Position numbers and translations under genes: made by a program. This document shows positions 1 through 12,915 of a DNA stretch of 64,000 bases, one piece after another (within the stretch, counting starts at the first letter, position 1; each line of letters begins with the position of its first letter). The stretch is from Dipetalonema caudispina (Eukaryota > Nematoda > Chromadorea > Rhabditida > Onchocercidae): the NCBI GenBank assembly GCA_013365325.1, contig JABVXV010000283.1, forward strand, positions 1 to 64,000, given 5' to 3'. The notes beneath the pieces were generated by a model. It saw only the letters and a list, made by a program, of their open reading frames with translations. It was not told the origin of the DNA and searched no databases.

Positions 1-146
<146 letters not shown>

Positions 147-549
147 AACTATGTTGAATATCAGAAGTTGAAATACCGATCAGATAGAATACATTGGAGG
201 AAGTTGTATGAGCAGTCGTACGGGCGAAATAACTGTGAAAGTAAGTGATGAAGGAATGTGAATGCTATACTATGCTGTCTCCAAAAAGTCTATGATGTAT
301 CTATCCATTCATTCATTCTAATTCTGAATTCCCAGTGCAGGCAAAACACACCGTGCACCTTGTTGGGCACCTCACTGGCTGCAATAGGGATGCTTCAGCT
401 ACGGTGTGCTTATTTTGAATTAGAGGCCTCAGGGACAACTTTAATGAGTCGTTGGCCAGCTGAAGTATACAACCATCCATCCATCACGTGCATATATACA
501 CACATACATACACATGTGCTACGTCTCAAATCTTATCCTACCAGTGCTT

Positions 550-583
550 TGATGTCGGAACTCTTCGGCTTCTTCCGACATCA
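550..583. repeat. Perfect 11-bp hairpin with UUCG-containing loop
   Basis: TGATGTCGGAA at 550-560 is the exact reverse complement of 573-583. The 12-base loop (561-572) contains CTTCGG, the sequence of a very stable RNA tetraloop. It lies outside any gene I can see. Confidence 0.75.
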
Positions 584-716
584 TTGGATAAATGTAGGAA
601 GATGCGGCAGAGAGCATCACCCAATCAATACCTGCCCTTACATCAGCTCATTTTTATGGACACCTGCGGTAAATGAGCTAGCATTGGAAGGATCTTTTGC
701 CAATACGCTTTGCATG

Positions 717-736
717 CTTACTTACTTACTTACTTA
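717..736. repeat. (CTTA)5 microsatellite
   Basis: Five perfect CTTA units, just upstream of a second trinucleotide array. Confidence 0.95.
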
Positions 737-763
737 CATGTGGATTGCTGCTGTTGTTGTTGT

Positions 764-842
764 TACTACTACTACTACTACTACTACTGCTGCTGCCACT
801 ACTACTACTACTGCTACTGCTACAACTACTACAACTACAACT
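764..842. repeat. (ACT/GCT)n imperfect trinucleotide array
   Basis: Runs of ACT interrupted by GCT, GCC and ACA triplets. Read in frame on the plus strand this gives a threonine/alanine run, which I take to be non-coding low complexity. Confidence 0.93.
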
Positions 843-1244
843 GCTAGTACATTAAATAGTTATCTTGTTGTACCTTAATACGTTAACAGTTAGTTGCGTG
901 GCATGATGTGGACCCGTCATCGTACTGTGTACAGTACACTGTTACCACTTCTATTTTATTCAGAAACATACACTTCTGCAAATGAAAAGGATTCCTACAG
1001 AAATTTGAAGTTCAAATCCTCAGGTAATACTCGCAGACAAACCAAATCAGCACAACAAGCATAATAATGTATGCAGCAGTGCAGAAATTTCGAACTTTAA
1101 CGGGGCAATAATATTCATTACTGACGTACATCAAGTACTGCTAGTGAAACAAACCAATGTGATCCATGCAAAATACTAATACTTTGGATACACTTTTCGA
1201 AAATATTTCTTGAATCATCTCCATACATGCAAATGCAACAATTT

Positions 1245-1281
1245 AAATTTAAGGAGAACCGATTAATCGGTTCTTAAATTT
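1245..1281. repeat. Near-perfect palindrome
   Basis: A perfect 20-base palindrome occupies 1255-1274 (arms AGAACCGATT / AATCGGTTCT). It is extended by AAATTTA (1245-1251) and TAAATTT (1275-1281), with a three-base bulge on the left. GGAGAACC at 1253-1260 can alternatively pair with GGTTCTCC at 1284-1291. Confidence 0.85.
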
Positions 1282-4200
1282 GGGGTTCTCCCTCCATCCC
1301 ATTCATGAATTAACGTTCTGTGCACTCTCCACTTTTCGTATGAAGTGGAAATAATCCCTTAAAGAAGCAGTCTCCACTTCCATTTCATCAGCTAACCTCT
1401 TGTGAACCGAATGATACATGTACCCCTAATATTTGAAAACAATCGTTTTATTCAACAACTCTTCCTACCACTCCAACTCTCTTTAGAATTGAATTAAAAA
1501 AGTACACCTTTTATCGTTCATTCTTTATTATTACTATATATTTCTTTATTTTTACACCTTTTCATTCTTACATTAGTGATGCAAATATTTATTTTAACCA
1601 AAGTGTAAAAACGTTACATAAAATAAACAAGCAAAAGGCGCTAACGACAGGTGAGTGGTGGCATACGGTAATCGTTAAAGGTAACTGGTTTCCAGTGGTC
1701 TAGGGTGTGTCGCCATTACCATAATACGGTGGATATTTCAATGATTCCCTTTTACGTTTCTAAATATTACGAAATATAAAAAATGATCCTATTTTCGAGA
1801 TTTTGGACTACGGGTTTAAAATTATGACTAACAATAACTTTTATCAATTCAGTGAGCTAATTCCTCTGCGAAAGGTAATAATCTCAACCCAAATTTTCCC
1901 TTTTTCGAAAATGCTCAATTGAAATATCAAACAGCAATTTTGAAATATCAAACAGCATTGCTCAAATTGAATTAGGAAAAGAATTTCGGTACTTATTCCT
2001 TTCTATTACCACGAGAAAATCTGGAAATACAAGACAATACAGTGCAAAAGATATAAGAAGGCTACTTCTCAGCTTACTACTAATTCGGTTCCTATAAAAT
2101 GACCTTAAGATATGATTCCGGAAAAGAAATCTAAATGATCCTAAGATTTAGTCCTGAAAAAGGAAGACAATACCTAAGCTTAAAGAATGGCTGCATGACT
2201 TACTGCAAAGAGGGAGATTATCGATATATAACAAAGTTTCAAAACAAAGCAATTACTGGTCTAAAACCATTCGAAGAAAGCTGCTGTTTGCTGAATTGGT
2301 TATTATCTTTTCTATTTGCTGACCTTTCCTCATTAAATATTCAAATGAATCTATTTCTTACTCCCTTTTGCCTCATCCTATGTACGCTCCTGATGCCGCA
2401 TTTCGGATAGAACATACTCCGACTGTCACTTCAAATGACCCATTGTACCTTTCTCTTCTTAATCCACAGTAACTACAGAGACAGTGTTGGATAAATGCTT
2501 GCCACTCATCCTAATCCATCATGAACCCAATGCTCTTCTTCCTCCTGACCCTTCGTTGTCCCTTATGCTAACCTCTTCCACATGCAAAATCAAGTTCGAC
2601 TAAATTGATAGGTTCGATTAATCTAGCCAACAGTTGTATCCATTAGAACACAAATTTTCAAGGTTCATCTAGGAACTTTCTCATGAAATATTTAAAGTTT
2701 TTGACAACAAAGCAATTACTCCAAAAGCTTAAAATCCACGTATCTCCGTCCACTTTCCCTAATATTTATAGGTTATTCCAAATTGTCTGCTATGATACCT
2801 TGCTGAAGGAAATCACTGGAATCAAAACTAATAAGTGCAGATTTGTTTGATAATAACAACTTGATAATTATATTTCGATTATTATTTATAGAAGAGCAGG
2901 TAAAGCAAAGATCATGTTTGCTCGCATATTTCATCTCAAGTATGAATACCATTTCATTCTGAGAGAGCAGCACACCTAGTTAGAAAAAATTCTCTGCAAC
3001 TTTTCAACTTACTGTCATTTCCCCTATTATTTTTCCTGTCGGAGCGCATTTAGCATCCTGATATGAAGATTTTATGCTAATTCTTGAATGGATTTTACAC
3101 TGGCTCCCGTTTTACCATTGATTATACAAATCAATATGAATAATCTTTAGATCTTAGGAAAACCCCTCCCTGCAGGTGTCAAGTTATTTTGGTCTTGCTG
3201 ATATTAAATCAACTATAGAAAATTGTCATAACGTCGATGGTCTTCCTGTTCAAACATTTCTTAATGAGCTAATGAGGTGAACTTAATCGAATTCATTCCG
3301 GCTAATTAACAGAATTCCATCAAGATTAAAAAGAAATGATGGAATATTTCTCAGAGTTCATGAATTTATTACCTTAAAAAACTACTGGCTTAAGAGCTTG
3401 GGGATATTATATTCTTGTCGCATGCTGTTTTTTGCATTTGAATCGCACGGGAGTTGAAAAATGAATGTGGTACATTATGCACATCCATTTATCACTTCAA
3501 ATACTTGCTTACAATCTCAAATTACAGAAAATAATAAGCATAAAAAATAGATGAAAACTAAATGTCCTGTTTGCGCCTGTTTACGTATATTCGACGGGGC
3601 ACTTATCGCATTGGCATTGCTGTTTAATCATTGTACAACAAATGTCGTGCAGCTAGAATGATTAATAGCTCATTGTTCAGATCTTTTTTGACCTGACTCA
3701 CTAAAAGCAAGATATCGTCAGTCTGCGCACCTTTTATCAAAGCATTTATGCTACTTAAAATTCCGCACGTCTTCTAGCTTAGGCTGAAGAAATTTCCAAC
3801 AAAAGATTTAATAATATTTGTTCAAGGAGTTAAGCACTAAAAAATCCTTCCAGTGAGAGGTTCAAATCGAATTTCATAGAACATTGCATTATTTGAAAAT
3901 TTCCTATTTTTAATACATTTCAACAGAATTCACTACCTTAGTAATTGATAGAAGATTGACCGGTCATTGTTGAATGGAGATAAAAATATCGATTAATATG
4001 GGGAAGAAAAAGGCAAGATGTGCAAAAAGTGTAAATTTAAAAATGAAGAAAGCTTCACAACTATGAATGGAACTGATTATTCATGAATGTTATGTAATTT
4101 CTGAGCAAGCTTACTGTTGGGTATTCGTTCTTTTAAATACATAATATTATTTTTGATAATTACACTAACATTCCAGCGATAAAAATAATGTCGGATATGT

Positions 4201-4588
4201 TACCGATTTCTGATTTAGCTTCTATGGAATTTAGCAACCAATTTAACGATCGTTCATCCGGTCATGTTGATAGATTAAACTCAGTATCATATAAGTTCAA
4301 ATAACACAGTAAGCAGAAATTGTGCAAAGTGCCACCACATTAAGAGATGTTGCAGTTTTGCGTCGACCGTTCTGTTGACGAGACGAATACATAATCAATT
4401 AGTCTCATTTTTAATGTAAGCACTATAGCTACTGAACAGTGAACGGGTTAGCTTTTCTGAAATGAAATGAGGAAGAAGCGGTTCATGTCAAAAACCGCTC
4501 TTTATTCGTTGGTCTTAATTTCGAAAAATTTGCGCTTTAACAGAAGAAAATGATGCGGACTTCTGATGATAAAAGGAGAAGTTGATCG

Positions 4589-4637
4589 CGGTGGTGGTGG
4601 TCGTCATCGTCGTCATGGTCGTGGTCGTGGTCGTCGT
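4589..4637. repeat. GGT/CGT trinucleotide-rich tract
   Basis: Imperfect array of GGT, CGT and CAT triplets (antisense ACC, ACG, ATG). No flanking exon structure supports coding. Confidence 0.8.
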
Positions 4638-7600
4638 TACAAGCTCTTTCCCAAAGCTATCGTTGAATGTTATACATCCGCCTATGGCATAAAGCGCACA
4701 ACGAAGTCCGCCCTCGATGACACCCGCAAGTGAAACATAAACATCAATGAATTCGTTGATACCACAATTTACTGTAGATTTTGCACTACCATTTGTGTTT
4801 TTCCCCCTGTTACTTTCACTGTATCTATTCCAGTTTAACTTCCTTATTCAGTCGTCCAGAGAAGCACTGAACTATGCTGGTCAAAATCGAACTAATTCCC
4901 TTACACATTTATCTTTCATATTTTTAAAATAAATCAACTTGCGATCTATCCAAAAATTCGACCACTAATAATTTCTCGGTACCTTTTTTTCATGAAAAAA
5001 CCTTAAAATTCGTTGTACGTATTCTCCAAATTTACTTAACTCCTTTTTAAAACAGCTATTTAAATAAGAAATTTTTGCTTCACGTTAAAGATTGATATAT
5101 CAAATTTAACTTCCCATAACTGAACCTTTCAATTTGCACAGATTCAACACTTTGCTTGTCATCTTCTTTTAAAATCATTTTTCGATAAATCTGTTTGCTC
5201 TCGCCGTGCATCCTTGCCTTTACCAGTACAGTAGGCATCAGTTCAGTCGGCATTATCAGTTTGGTAGCATTGAAAATTTGTTCGATATATTTGGAGTTTC
5301 CTCGATTTAAAGTATATTTTAATCAGTTAAAGCGATCTTATCACAGACTATGATCAGCTTAACGAGCAAAAATGCTTTTAGTCATGTTTTCACACGAATC
5401 ACTTCCATTCCTCCTATTCTTTTATAACATTACACAGCACTGATTATCAGCAGTTTCATGATTAAACCAATTCTGTAAAAAATAGATCGAAATGCCTACA
5501 TGATGTAGACGAACAAGCAAGCAAGCATCATGAAAGTATGAAATAATAAAAAGCAGCAAAAATGAATGCTTTCTAAAGTCGGTCACAACATACTTCACTT
5601 TGTTGGCAGTAAGAAAATGTAAGCTTTATAGGTAATGATTTTTTCTAAAATTAAGGGAAATTTCATAGCTTCCGAAAAATTTCGTCAGACTTACATCGTT
5701 AGAAAAAAATAAACAATCGATATTTTCTGCTAATTTTGTCCTTATGGGAATAAATTTAAAAACAGTGGCGAAAAAGTTTTTGTTATGAATTTCGTAAAGG
5801 TATATTAGGAGTGAAATTAAAAAGTTCTTCTTTTTCAAAGTTTATATACAAACAGTAACATGTATTCAGTTCAAAATCATTGCCATACTTCTAACAAGTG
5901 AGATATTGTGCTTCTTTTCCATCTTATTTAAAATCGTAAAGTGTATTTCACTTGTGAATATCCATTGGAATTATGAACTCCAAAAGGAGATGAAGCTGTA
6001 ATCATAGAGAGCTTTTGCTGTCGAATTCGGTGTCAGAGGAAAAGTTTAACATTTCGAAATATTTTAAAAGTTTCAGGTTTTGAAAACAAAAGGAAATATA
6101 TCTGATTTGTTTGTAAGTTTTTGTTATCAAGAGAAGTACGTTATCATGCTGACCAAATGTTGGATTGATATAGTGAATGCAAAATGCTGCAATCATCAAA
6201 ATTTGTTCTGTAAAAAGAAAATACTCAAAAGTCAAAAGCCTATAATAAGGTGACGGTGTGTTTAGGATTTTGTCATCTCCTAGTTTCTAAGAAATGATTC
6301 ATTCAGCAGTACATATTATTTCTACTGAATTATATCACTAGCAACTTTTTCACTATGAAGAAGATTGATAGCAGTACACCTCGAACTCATCGATCATCAT
6401 TGTTACTGCCTTTAATAAATAAATTTTTTGGAAAATTGAGTTTTTGTCAGAAATCAGAAACTTAAATTTGAAAACTATGGCAAGATTTGCGATAACGTTA
6501 AAAGCAAAAATCAGTCAATACATTCTGACTAGATTCAATTCTCTTCAAGCAGTGTTAGTGATTAATTGTATCTTCGACATTTTCTCTGTTAAATTGTTCA
6601 AACACAAAATCAATGGGAGACGATTACTCTACTTCGAAAACTTAGGTGAACATTTAGCCATGAACGGTAATCCATCTTTGTTATCCACCTAATCCACATT
6701 ACATTGTTTTACAAAAGGTAACTTATATTTATCACCACTGACAATCCCAAAGAACTTACAAAATTTCTTTTCTTTCATTCATCTCCTTTACTCTTATAAA
6801 AATTTGCTTTTTCAGTGTAACCAAGGAATGCACCAAATAAATTTCAATTAAGTGACTACGCGAGAGAACGTTCACAGGATATATTTGTTCGGTATAACTG
6901 ATATAATCACTCATTTACCATACTTCATATACTTCGCAAATAGTATGTAAAAAAATTCAGTGTCAAATTCAATCTAAGGAACAGATGTGTTGTAGAGGAC
7001 AGTTATATACATATCTTTAAATTCATGTGCAATACATGGCTTTATTGTCAGATTAATGCGTTTCATAGTTGAAAGTGACACAAATTAATGCATCAAATAA
7101 GGGGGATATGCAATTGCGACTCTTCCTATCTTATGTAATAGTTTTATCGTTGGAATTAGAGGGTGGCTTAGAATAGAAAGGAGGGATCCATCCTAGCTTT
7201 ACCACGCTTATCTTCCTCTTTCATCAAATAATGACTCATTGCTATTTGGGTGGGTGATCTACAGAAATAGCAGATTCATACACATAACTGTGCATGTTAT
7301 GGAACCGTTTGATGGGATGTGAATATATATGCCAAATTTGCAGGTCAGAATAAATTTAATCAAAATTGACATGTTAAGCAGGAAGCAAACTGACTGTAAC
7401 TGTCTATAGCATTAGCGGTAAGAAAAACCTAAATTGAACATTTCCGCCTGTCCATTACAGCAAATTCATTCACGCAAATAATTGCCTTATGCTTTTTATA
7501 ATGGCACTTGAAAGAAACTCAGAATCTATCCATATCTGTCTATTTCTTGGTCTCTTTTACATCAGTTATTCTTCATTATTTTGAAAAAATGTTCAATTAT

Positions 7601-10600
7601 ATCTCAAAATTCCTATTTTGTTATTTTTGTTTCAAATAGAACGTTTATCCAGTCATACTTTTCACCCTAGAAATAAATCTGACGTCATAAATCAAAATTT
7701 AGTGAGCATCTATATGAAACTATCCTAATATTATGATCAAGAAGACGATGAACTTCGAAGCTGTAATCTCATATTCGAATCACCTAACAGTTCAGATATT
7801 CAAAATCACATGTGTATTGCTAATAAAAAAGTTTGATTATCAGCTGTGAGTTATACTTCCTGTCGGTGATTTATACTAATGCTCGATCAATAATTTGAAG
7901 TGTTAAACTAGCACACTTCATATTTCAGTCTACTGTACACGATGTTATCAGTACTGAGTGGGATGGAATCAATGTAGATATTCAATTTAGAACTTCAAGT
8001 CTTTTGACGTATAAATGATCAACTCCAGGAAATTAATGTAGTTTGTATTCCAAATTAGGCTCATTTTTCTTTGCTCCAAAATGAAAGATAATTTGCATTT
8101 CGAGTTAAAGTGTAATGCACTAAGAAGTTATAAAGAATAGGAGCATTTTGGAACTTTTGAGCCGCTCAACATCCAACAATTCATTTCAATTGTTTTGGTT
8201 CCTGTGATCCATTGGGAATACGTTCTGAAGTATTCCAAAAGTAAAACTAAACTGATGCATTTGATGGATTGACGATTTGGTTTGAAAGCTGGCAATTGAA
8301 TTCAGTACGCCTCTCAGGAAGAATACATGTATTGGGTATGGGTCTGTGTCTGTCCGCGTCCATGCTTCCTACTCATCTTCAATGACAGATTTGAATGAGG
8401 TTCTCGGCAATTTTTGGTGCTTCGGAAATTGAAATGCAGTGCTGCACTGCGAAATGATCCCAGCGGTCACATTTTGTGTCTGTGTTAGTTCGTTGATACA
8501 CTCATGGGATTCATGGTTCTGAGAAGAAATCCAGAAACTGGCAAAGACAACGATGATAACCACAACTCAACTTATTAGCCAGATATCCATCCCCACACTC
8601 TACTATAGATATCTTTGCCATACGATCAGGGATGTCCTACAATCAATATATGAAAAACCTGCTTTATTTAACTAACTTTTCCTAAATTCGTAAGCTTGTG
8701 AATTATAAATGATTAATTTTGAAAAGGATAAATTGCCTGTTTATAAAAGGAATTTTAAATCTATTTTTAAGAGAAGCAATTTTGAAGTAGCACAAATTTA
8801 CAACACTTCTGCTGGATAAAATTCAGTAAAGGCAGTTAATAGCACTTTTAGTACCAATCAGAATTGATGCAAACTGTATTAAATATAGGAAACATGAAGT
8901 ACTTAATTAATCGATTTAAATACAAGACCGGTCATCCAAATATTTAAAGGTATGTATTTCTAACAATATGTAATCAGAATTTATTCAAATTTTCAATAAC
9001 GCTAATGTCTCGTCAATGCACTGCTGAAATTTTGTAGCGCAACTGAAAAATTAGAAAACTTTGCGGAGTTTACAATACTGTGGGGTTTTTCTCTCCATAA
9101 ATGAGCGAAATAATTTATTCAGTTAACAAAAGCTACTATTCTTATAATCAATTATTGACTGCTTATGCTGGTCAAAAAGGACATCGACGAATGCCATACT
9201 GCATTAACCATATTTAGAGAACATATTGTTTACTGATAATTTCAGCATATATTCAAAACTTTTGACCTCATCAACTGTACTAAGCTTATATTTAACCTCA
9301 CTCATTACGGTTATCATACGTAGGAATCTTTAAGACATAGGCAGCAGTACAATTGGAGATCTTAGTAACTACTGTTATCCAAAATTTAAGATAAAAATGA
9401 ATGTGGATCATTAGCAGTTATCAGAGAAATGGTGTCAAATGATCATTATAATTATGCATCATATAAAGCATTCAACCTTTGCAGTCCTTAGGCTAACTCT
9501 TCGAATGAATTGAAAGCTAGCAGGAGGAGATGGCATGAAGAAATTATTATTAGGTATGTTGCAATCTGATAGTACTGCAGAAATAATTCACGTTGAAAAC
9601 AAGTCTTGTGTGGATCGTCGATAACGATGAATAAGAAGCAAAGGAAATCGAAGGGGAAAGGAAAGGGAAAGAGAAGCGAATAATGTTTGTTGCAAAACGC
9701 AAATAAATGAAAGGCAAAATGATTGTAATTAAGGCCGTTCTGAGACCGAATTGCCAGGCAGTTCCTTTCTGTTAAAGCTTGCTCTTGACTTTCGAAACCG
9801 GAACTGATTTCGTGTGTATGAAACGAAACACATGCATCTGATAGTTGTGTATGTTGACAGCAGTGAAGATGATATTTTGTGTGCGTTGATTGGCCAGTTG
9901 TTGTTGAATTTCTGAATTTTGGCTATGAATTGCATCTAAACAGGCTGCATTGTGAGCTCGTTTCCGGCATACATTTTACATTTCGTGGAAATTTCGAGCT
10001 CAGAATATGGTAGTCTGCAGGGATTTCCGGGATATATACAAACGATAGTTTAGAATATTTGTCCAGTACACCACTCAATTTCAAAGGGATTCTGGTCTAT
10101 TAATTTTCATTTATTTAACCGTATAAATCCCGGACCTTTGGTTCCTACAAATCATCATGCTTTCCTGTGTTGAACACCATTTCATTGAGGTTTGTTCATC
10201 AACAGGGAAAGGATCCTACGAAATAAACAGCTAAAGGTTGCTAAGTTTCAAAACATAGGATTAATGAATTCATATTTAACAATAATATTTTCAGTCGAAT
10301 AAGTTCGAAAAAAGAAAAGTGAAATTCTGGAAATGAATATGCAAATCATTTTTGATACTAATTACAGTGCTCGCAAAGCACATGCAACTGAAATAATTCA
10401 ACTGAAACGACAAATAACGGAACCTCGAAACTGCCCTGCTTTACCGCAGAAAAAAATTTATCCCGCTCAATCACAGCATGGTTGGGGTTCAAATTCTTTT
10501 AAGGAATTATTTGTTAACTATTAACTTAACTAACTGTTACTATCATTAAAATAGAATTGAGTGTTATAAGAAGAAGCTTTGTGCAAACTCTTATTCTATT

Positions 10601-11226
10601 AAAAATTGCTAACGTATTGATATGACAGTGTTTCCGAAAAACCTTTCCATAGTTTGTTTATGTTACTTTCTTTCCTCTTAGTAAATCTCGAAAGTTGAAT
10701 TCAAATGACCTAAACAATGGAAACTGCTACAACCAGTTCTTAAATTCTCCCAAATCCAAGAATCCCCACAAAGCCTGCCTCCACTCAAACACCCCGCTTC
10801 ATACTTTCCAAGCTCCATCAATAGATAGTACTACACTTAAGGGATTAATCCGACCTGCTACGACAGTAGGTCATTGTGAAAATAGTCCTACCATTTTCAC
10901 AAGCTAAGACTGATATTCTCAGTGATGGTTGAAGGTAAGGGAGAGGATACTGAGGGGTCATCCGTTGTATCGGACTCTATAGGAGATACTATTACCATTA
11001 ACAGGGCGGGATTTCTGCATGACCAAACACTTTCGTCAGTACCAAACGTGGCCAGTCGGTATTTCACGGTTATCCATTGTCTTCGATGGCGATGGAACAA
11101 GTGGATTATGTTTGGGAGTAGTAATTGCTATAACTTTGTTATCATTTGGTTGGTCTTGATTTACAGGAATTAATTTGTTGTGAATTCTGTCAGAGCACTG
11201 GCGCAGCTGCGACTGCTGGAAGAAAA

Positions 11227-12497
11227 ATGAACGAAAGTCAAACAATAAGACAGCAGGGGCCGAAGCCTGCTGGCAGGTACTCTTATTTGTTTTCTTGATG
11301 AAGTAACTGAGATTTGCTTCAATGGCGGTTTTAACTAGATCCAACTGATACATACTCTACTTGTCACTGTAGGTAAAAGAAATCTCTTACTTGTCAGTGA
11401 AGCACTGACAGTTGGAGCTCACTACTTCCGAATGTGTTAATTACCGAGACTGGTCGATTCATGAAATTGATATGGATATTCATGAAGTTATTAGTGTTGT
11501 GTAAGAAATATGTAGTATCTTATTTAGTTGTAAGTTGAATTAAGTTGTTATGATTTTATGGTAGATTATACGTGAAAGCAGTGTTTGCTGGCTATAAACG
11601 TTCGCAACGAAATCAGCGTGAACATACATCACTTCTGAAACTGGACGGAGTTTACAATAAGCAGGATGCTCAGTGGTATGTTTTTCATTGCACTCATAAT
11701 ATTTCTATCTTATGGAATAACTTTACTAAATCATCTTTCCGCGCACTTCGAGAAGCAAACTCGGATGTCTTATTGCATTGCGGAGAATGTTGTAGCAGGA
11801 TAATGTAGGCTTTAAATACAGTTGTTTCTTCTTCGACAATTTCCTTTATTGAATGAAGAGACAGCCCATATTTTGTTGTTGTACTGTCGTAATTCCATCA
11901 TTGTCACGCGATTTGATGCATTTGTTTAGCATGCTTCAACTTAATGCTTTTATGAAGCTGCGTTTGGAATTCGGTAAGAATTTTTAGGACCTCTTGGAAT
12001 TAGTTAATACCATTACTCTGGAGTATTATTTTCAGGTATGTTGGGAAAAGAGTTCTTTATGTTTATAAAGCACACAAAAAGACAAGAGTGCATGGAAAAG
12101 CACCAAGTCGTGTACGAGCAATTTGGGGGAAAATAACTCGAGTACATGGCAATGCAGGTACAGTGAAAGCAAAATTCAGCAGAAATCTCCCGCCACAGGC
12201 AATGGGCAAACGCGTGCGTGTGGTAAGGCTAGAAAATTTTAAATAAGCTGTCGTCTTTAACCAGTGCAGAATAAACATTATTTTACAAGAGCATATGTGG
12301 TTGTCAAATACGGAAATTTTGAAAGCTCAGGTTCTCGTCGCACAGCCGCGGCTGTAAAATTATCGAATTACTTGGAAATAAGTTTACTCATCGTTGAAAG
12401 TAAATATATTTCATTGTCGGTATCATTTTCATTTCTTTTCATTTTTTGCATTCAGACTATAGTTGCTTTTTAGATGCTGTATCCTTCAAATATTTGA
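11227..12497 (+). CDS. rpl-33: 60S ribosomal protein eL33 (RPL35A)
   Basis: Structural protein of the large cytosolic ribosomal subunit. Four exons close in frame to a 123-residue protein: 11227-11276, 11565-11675, 12036-12222 and 12474-12497. Exon 1 encodes a 16-residue leader starting [10 protein letters not shown]. Exon 2 carries [20 protein letters not shown] followed by [13 protein letters not shown]. Exon 3 carries [23 protein letters not shown] in two runs, then [11 protein letters not shown]. The tiny last exon encodes MLYPSNI, the expected C-terminus of the family. Without that last exon, exon 3 would read through its donor to a false stop at 12244. The length fits the family (about 110-125 residues). 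The start was chosen because it is the only upstream ATG whose frame reaches the G-R-L-Y motif through a GT donor in the right phase. An acceptor (TTTACAG) about 60 bases upstream could take a spliced leader. Confidence 0.95.
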
Positions 12498-12562
12498 AAG
12501 AAACCTGAAGAAGCATGACGCAGTTTTGATTGTTATTATTTTCTGTTCAGATTTCGGGAAAG

Positions 12563-12568
12563 AATAAA
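12563..12568 (+). promoter_or_regulatory. Probable poly(A) signal of rpl-33
   Basis: AATAAA lies 66 bases past the rpl-33 stop codon, in a suitable position for 3' end formation before the tetraspanin gene. Confidence 0.6.
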
Positions 12569-12915
12569 ACTTTAATCTTTTGATTCTCTGAGTAACATAT
12601 TACCGTTGCACATACAAGTGTTATATTATTTCTCATCAGGTGGATTTCGTTCCTTTCTTGACTGTCAACCGGAGCTTATATGTTTACCTCCATAATACAG
12701 ATTTCTGCACTCTGTTCTGTAAGATTTGTGAAAGCTTTCCATGATCGTTTATGAGATTAGGAAGTTGGTCTGTAAGAGGCTCTTCTTTCTTTGTAGGTTG
12801 TTAGTTTTTAATAGTGGTGTCATTTTACATATCAACTTGGTATCTTAGATTTACAACCGGACTTTTCAGTTTTGGGTTTAGGCGAACTAGATACAAAGTG
12901 TACACTTGATAGAGT

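Larger units (their letters stand above)
147..11226. other. Gene-poor AT-rich region, no gene recognised
   Basis: Over 11 kb was read on both strands and no exon of a recognisable family was seen. Open frames are short, begin at arbitrary points and encode low-complexity or unfamiliar peptides. The stretch holds microsatellites (1-146, 717-736, 764-842, 4589-4637), two palindromes (550-583, 1245-1281) and a purine-rich stretch near 9630-9680. Rapidly evolving or very short exons could be missed. Confidence 0.55.

Noticed and set aside
258..878. 206-codon open frame ending in a Thr/Ala-rich tail
   Set aside because: Its apparent coding character comes from the ACT/GCT microsatellite. The rest matches no family and shows no splice or start context.
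1008..1018. GTTCAAATCC, a tRNA B-box-like sequence
   Set aside because: No A box, cloverleaf or acceptor stem can be drawn around it.
8369..8563. Minus-strand frame beginning with a hydrophobic run
   Set aside because: It starts at GTG, has stops immediately upstream, no splice context and no recognisable family.
10897..11353. Overlapping open frames on both strands at the start of rpl-33
   Set aside because: They overlap exon 1 and intron 1 of rpl-33 in other frames or on the other strand and lack family similarity.
11277..11564. Possible C/D snoRNA in rpl-33 intron 1
   Set aside because: Box C has a mismatch (TTGATGA), no terminal stem is present and the implied RNA is too short.
12036..12246. 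rpl-33 ending at the TAA at 12244
   Set aside because: That reading gives a C-terminus (RLENFK) unlike any RPL35A. Splicing at 12222 to 12474 restores the canonical MLYPSNI ending.
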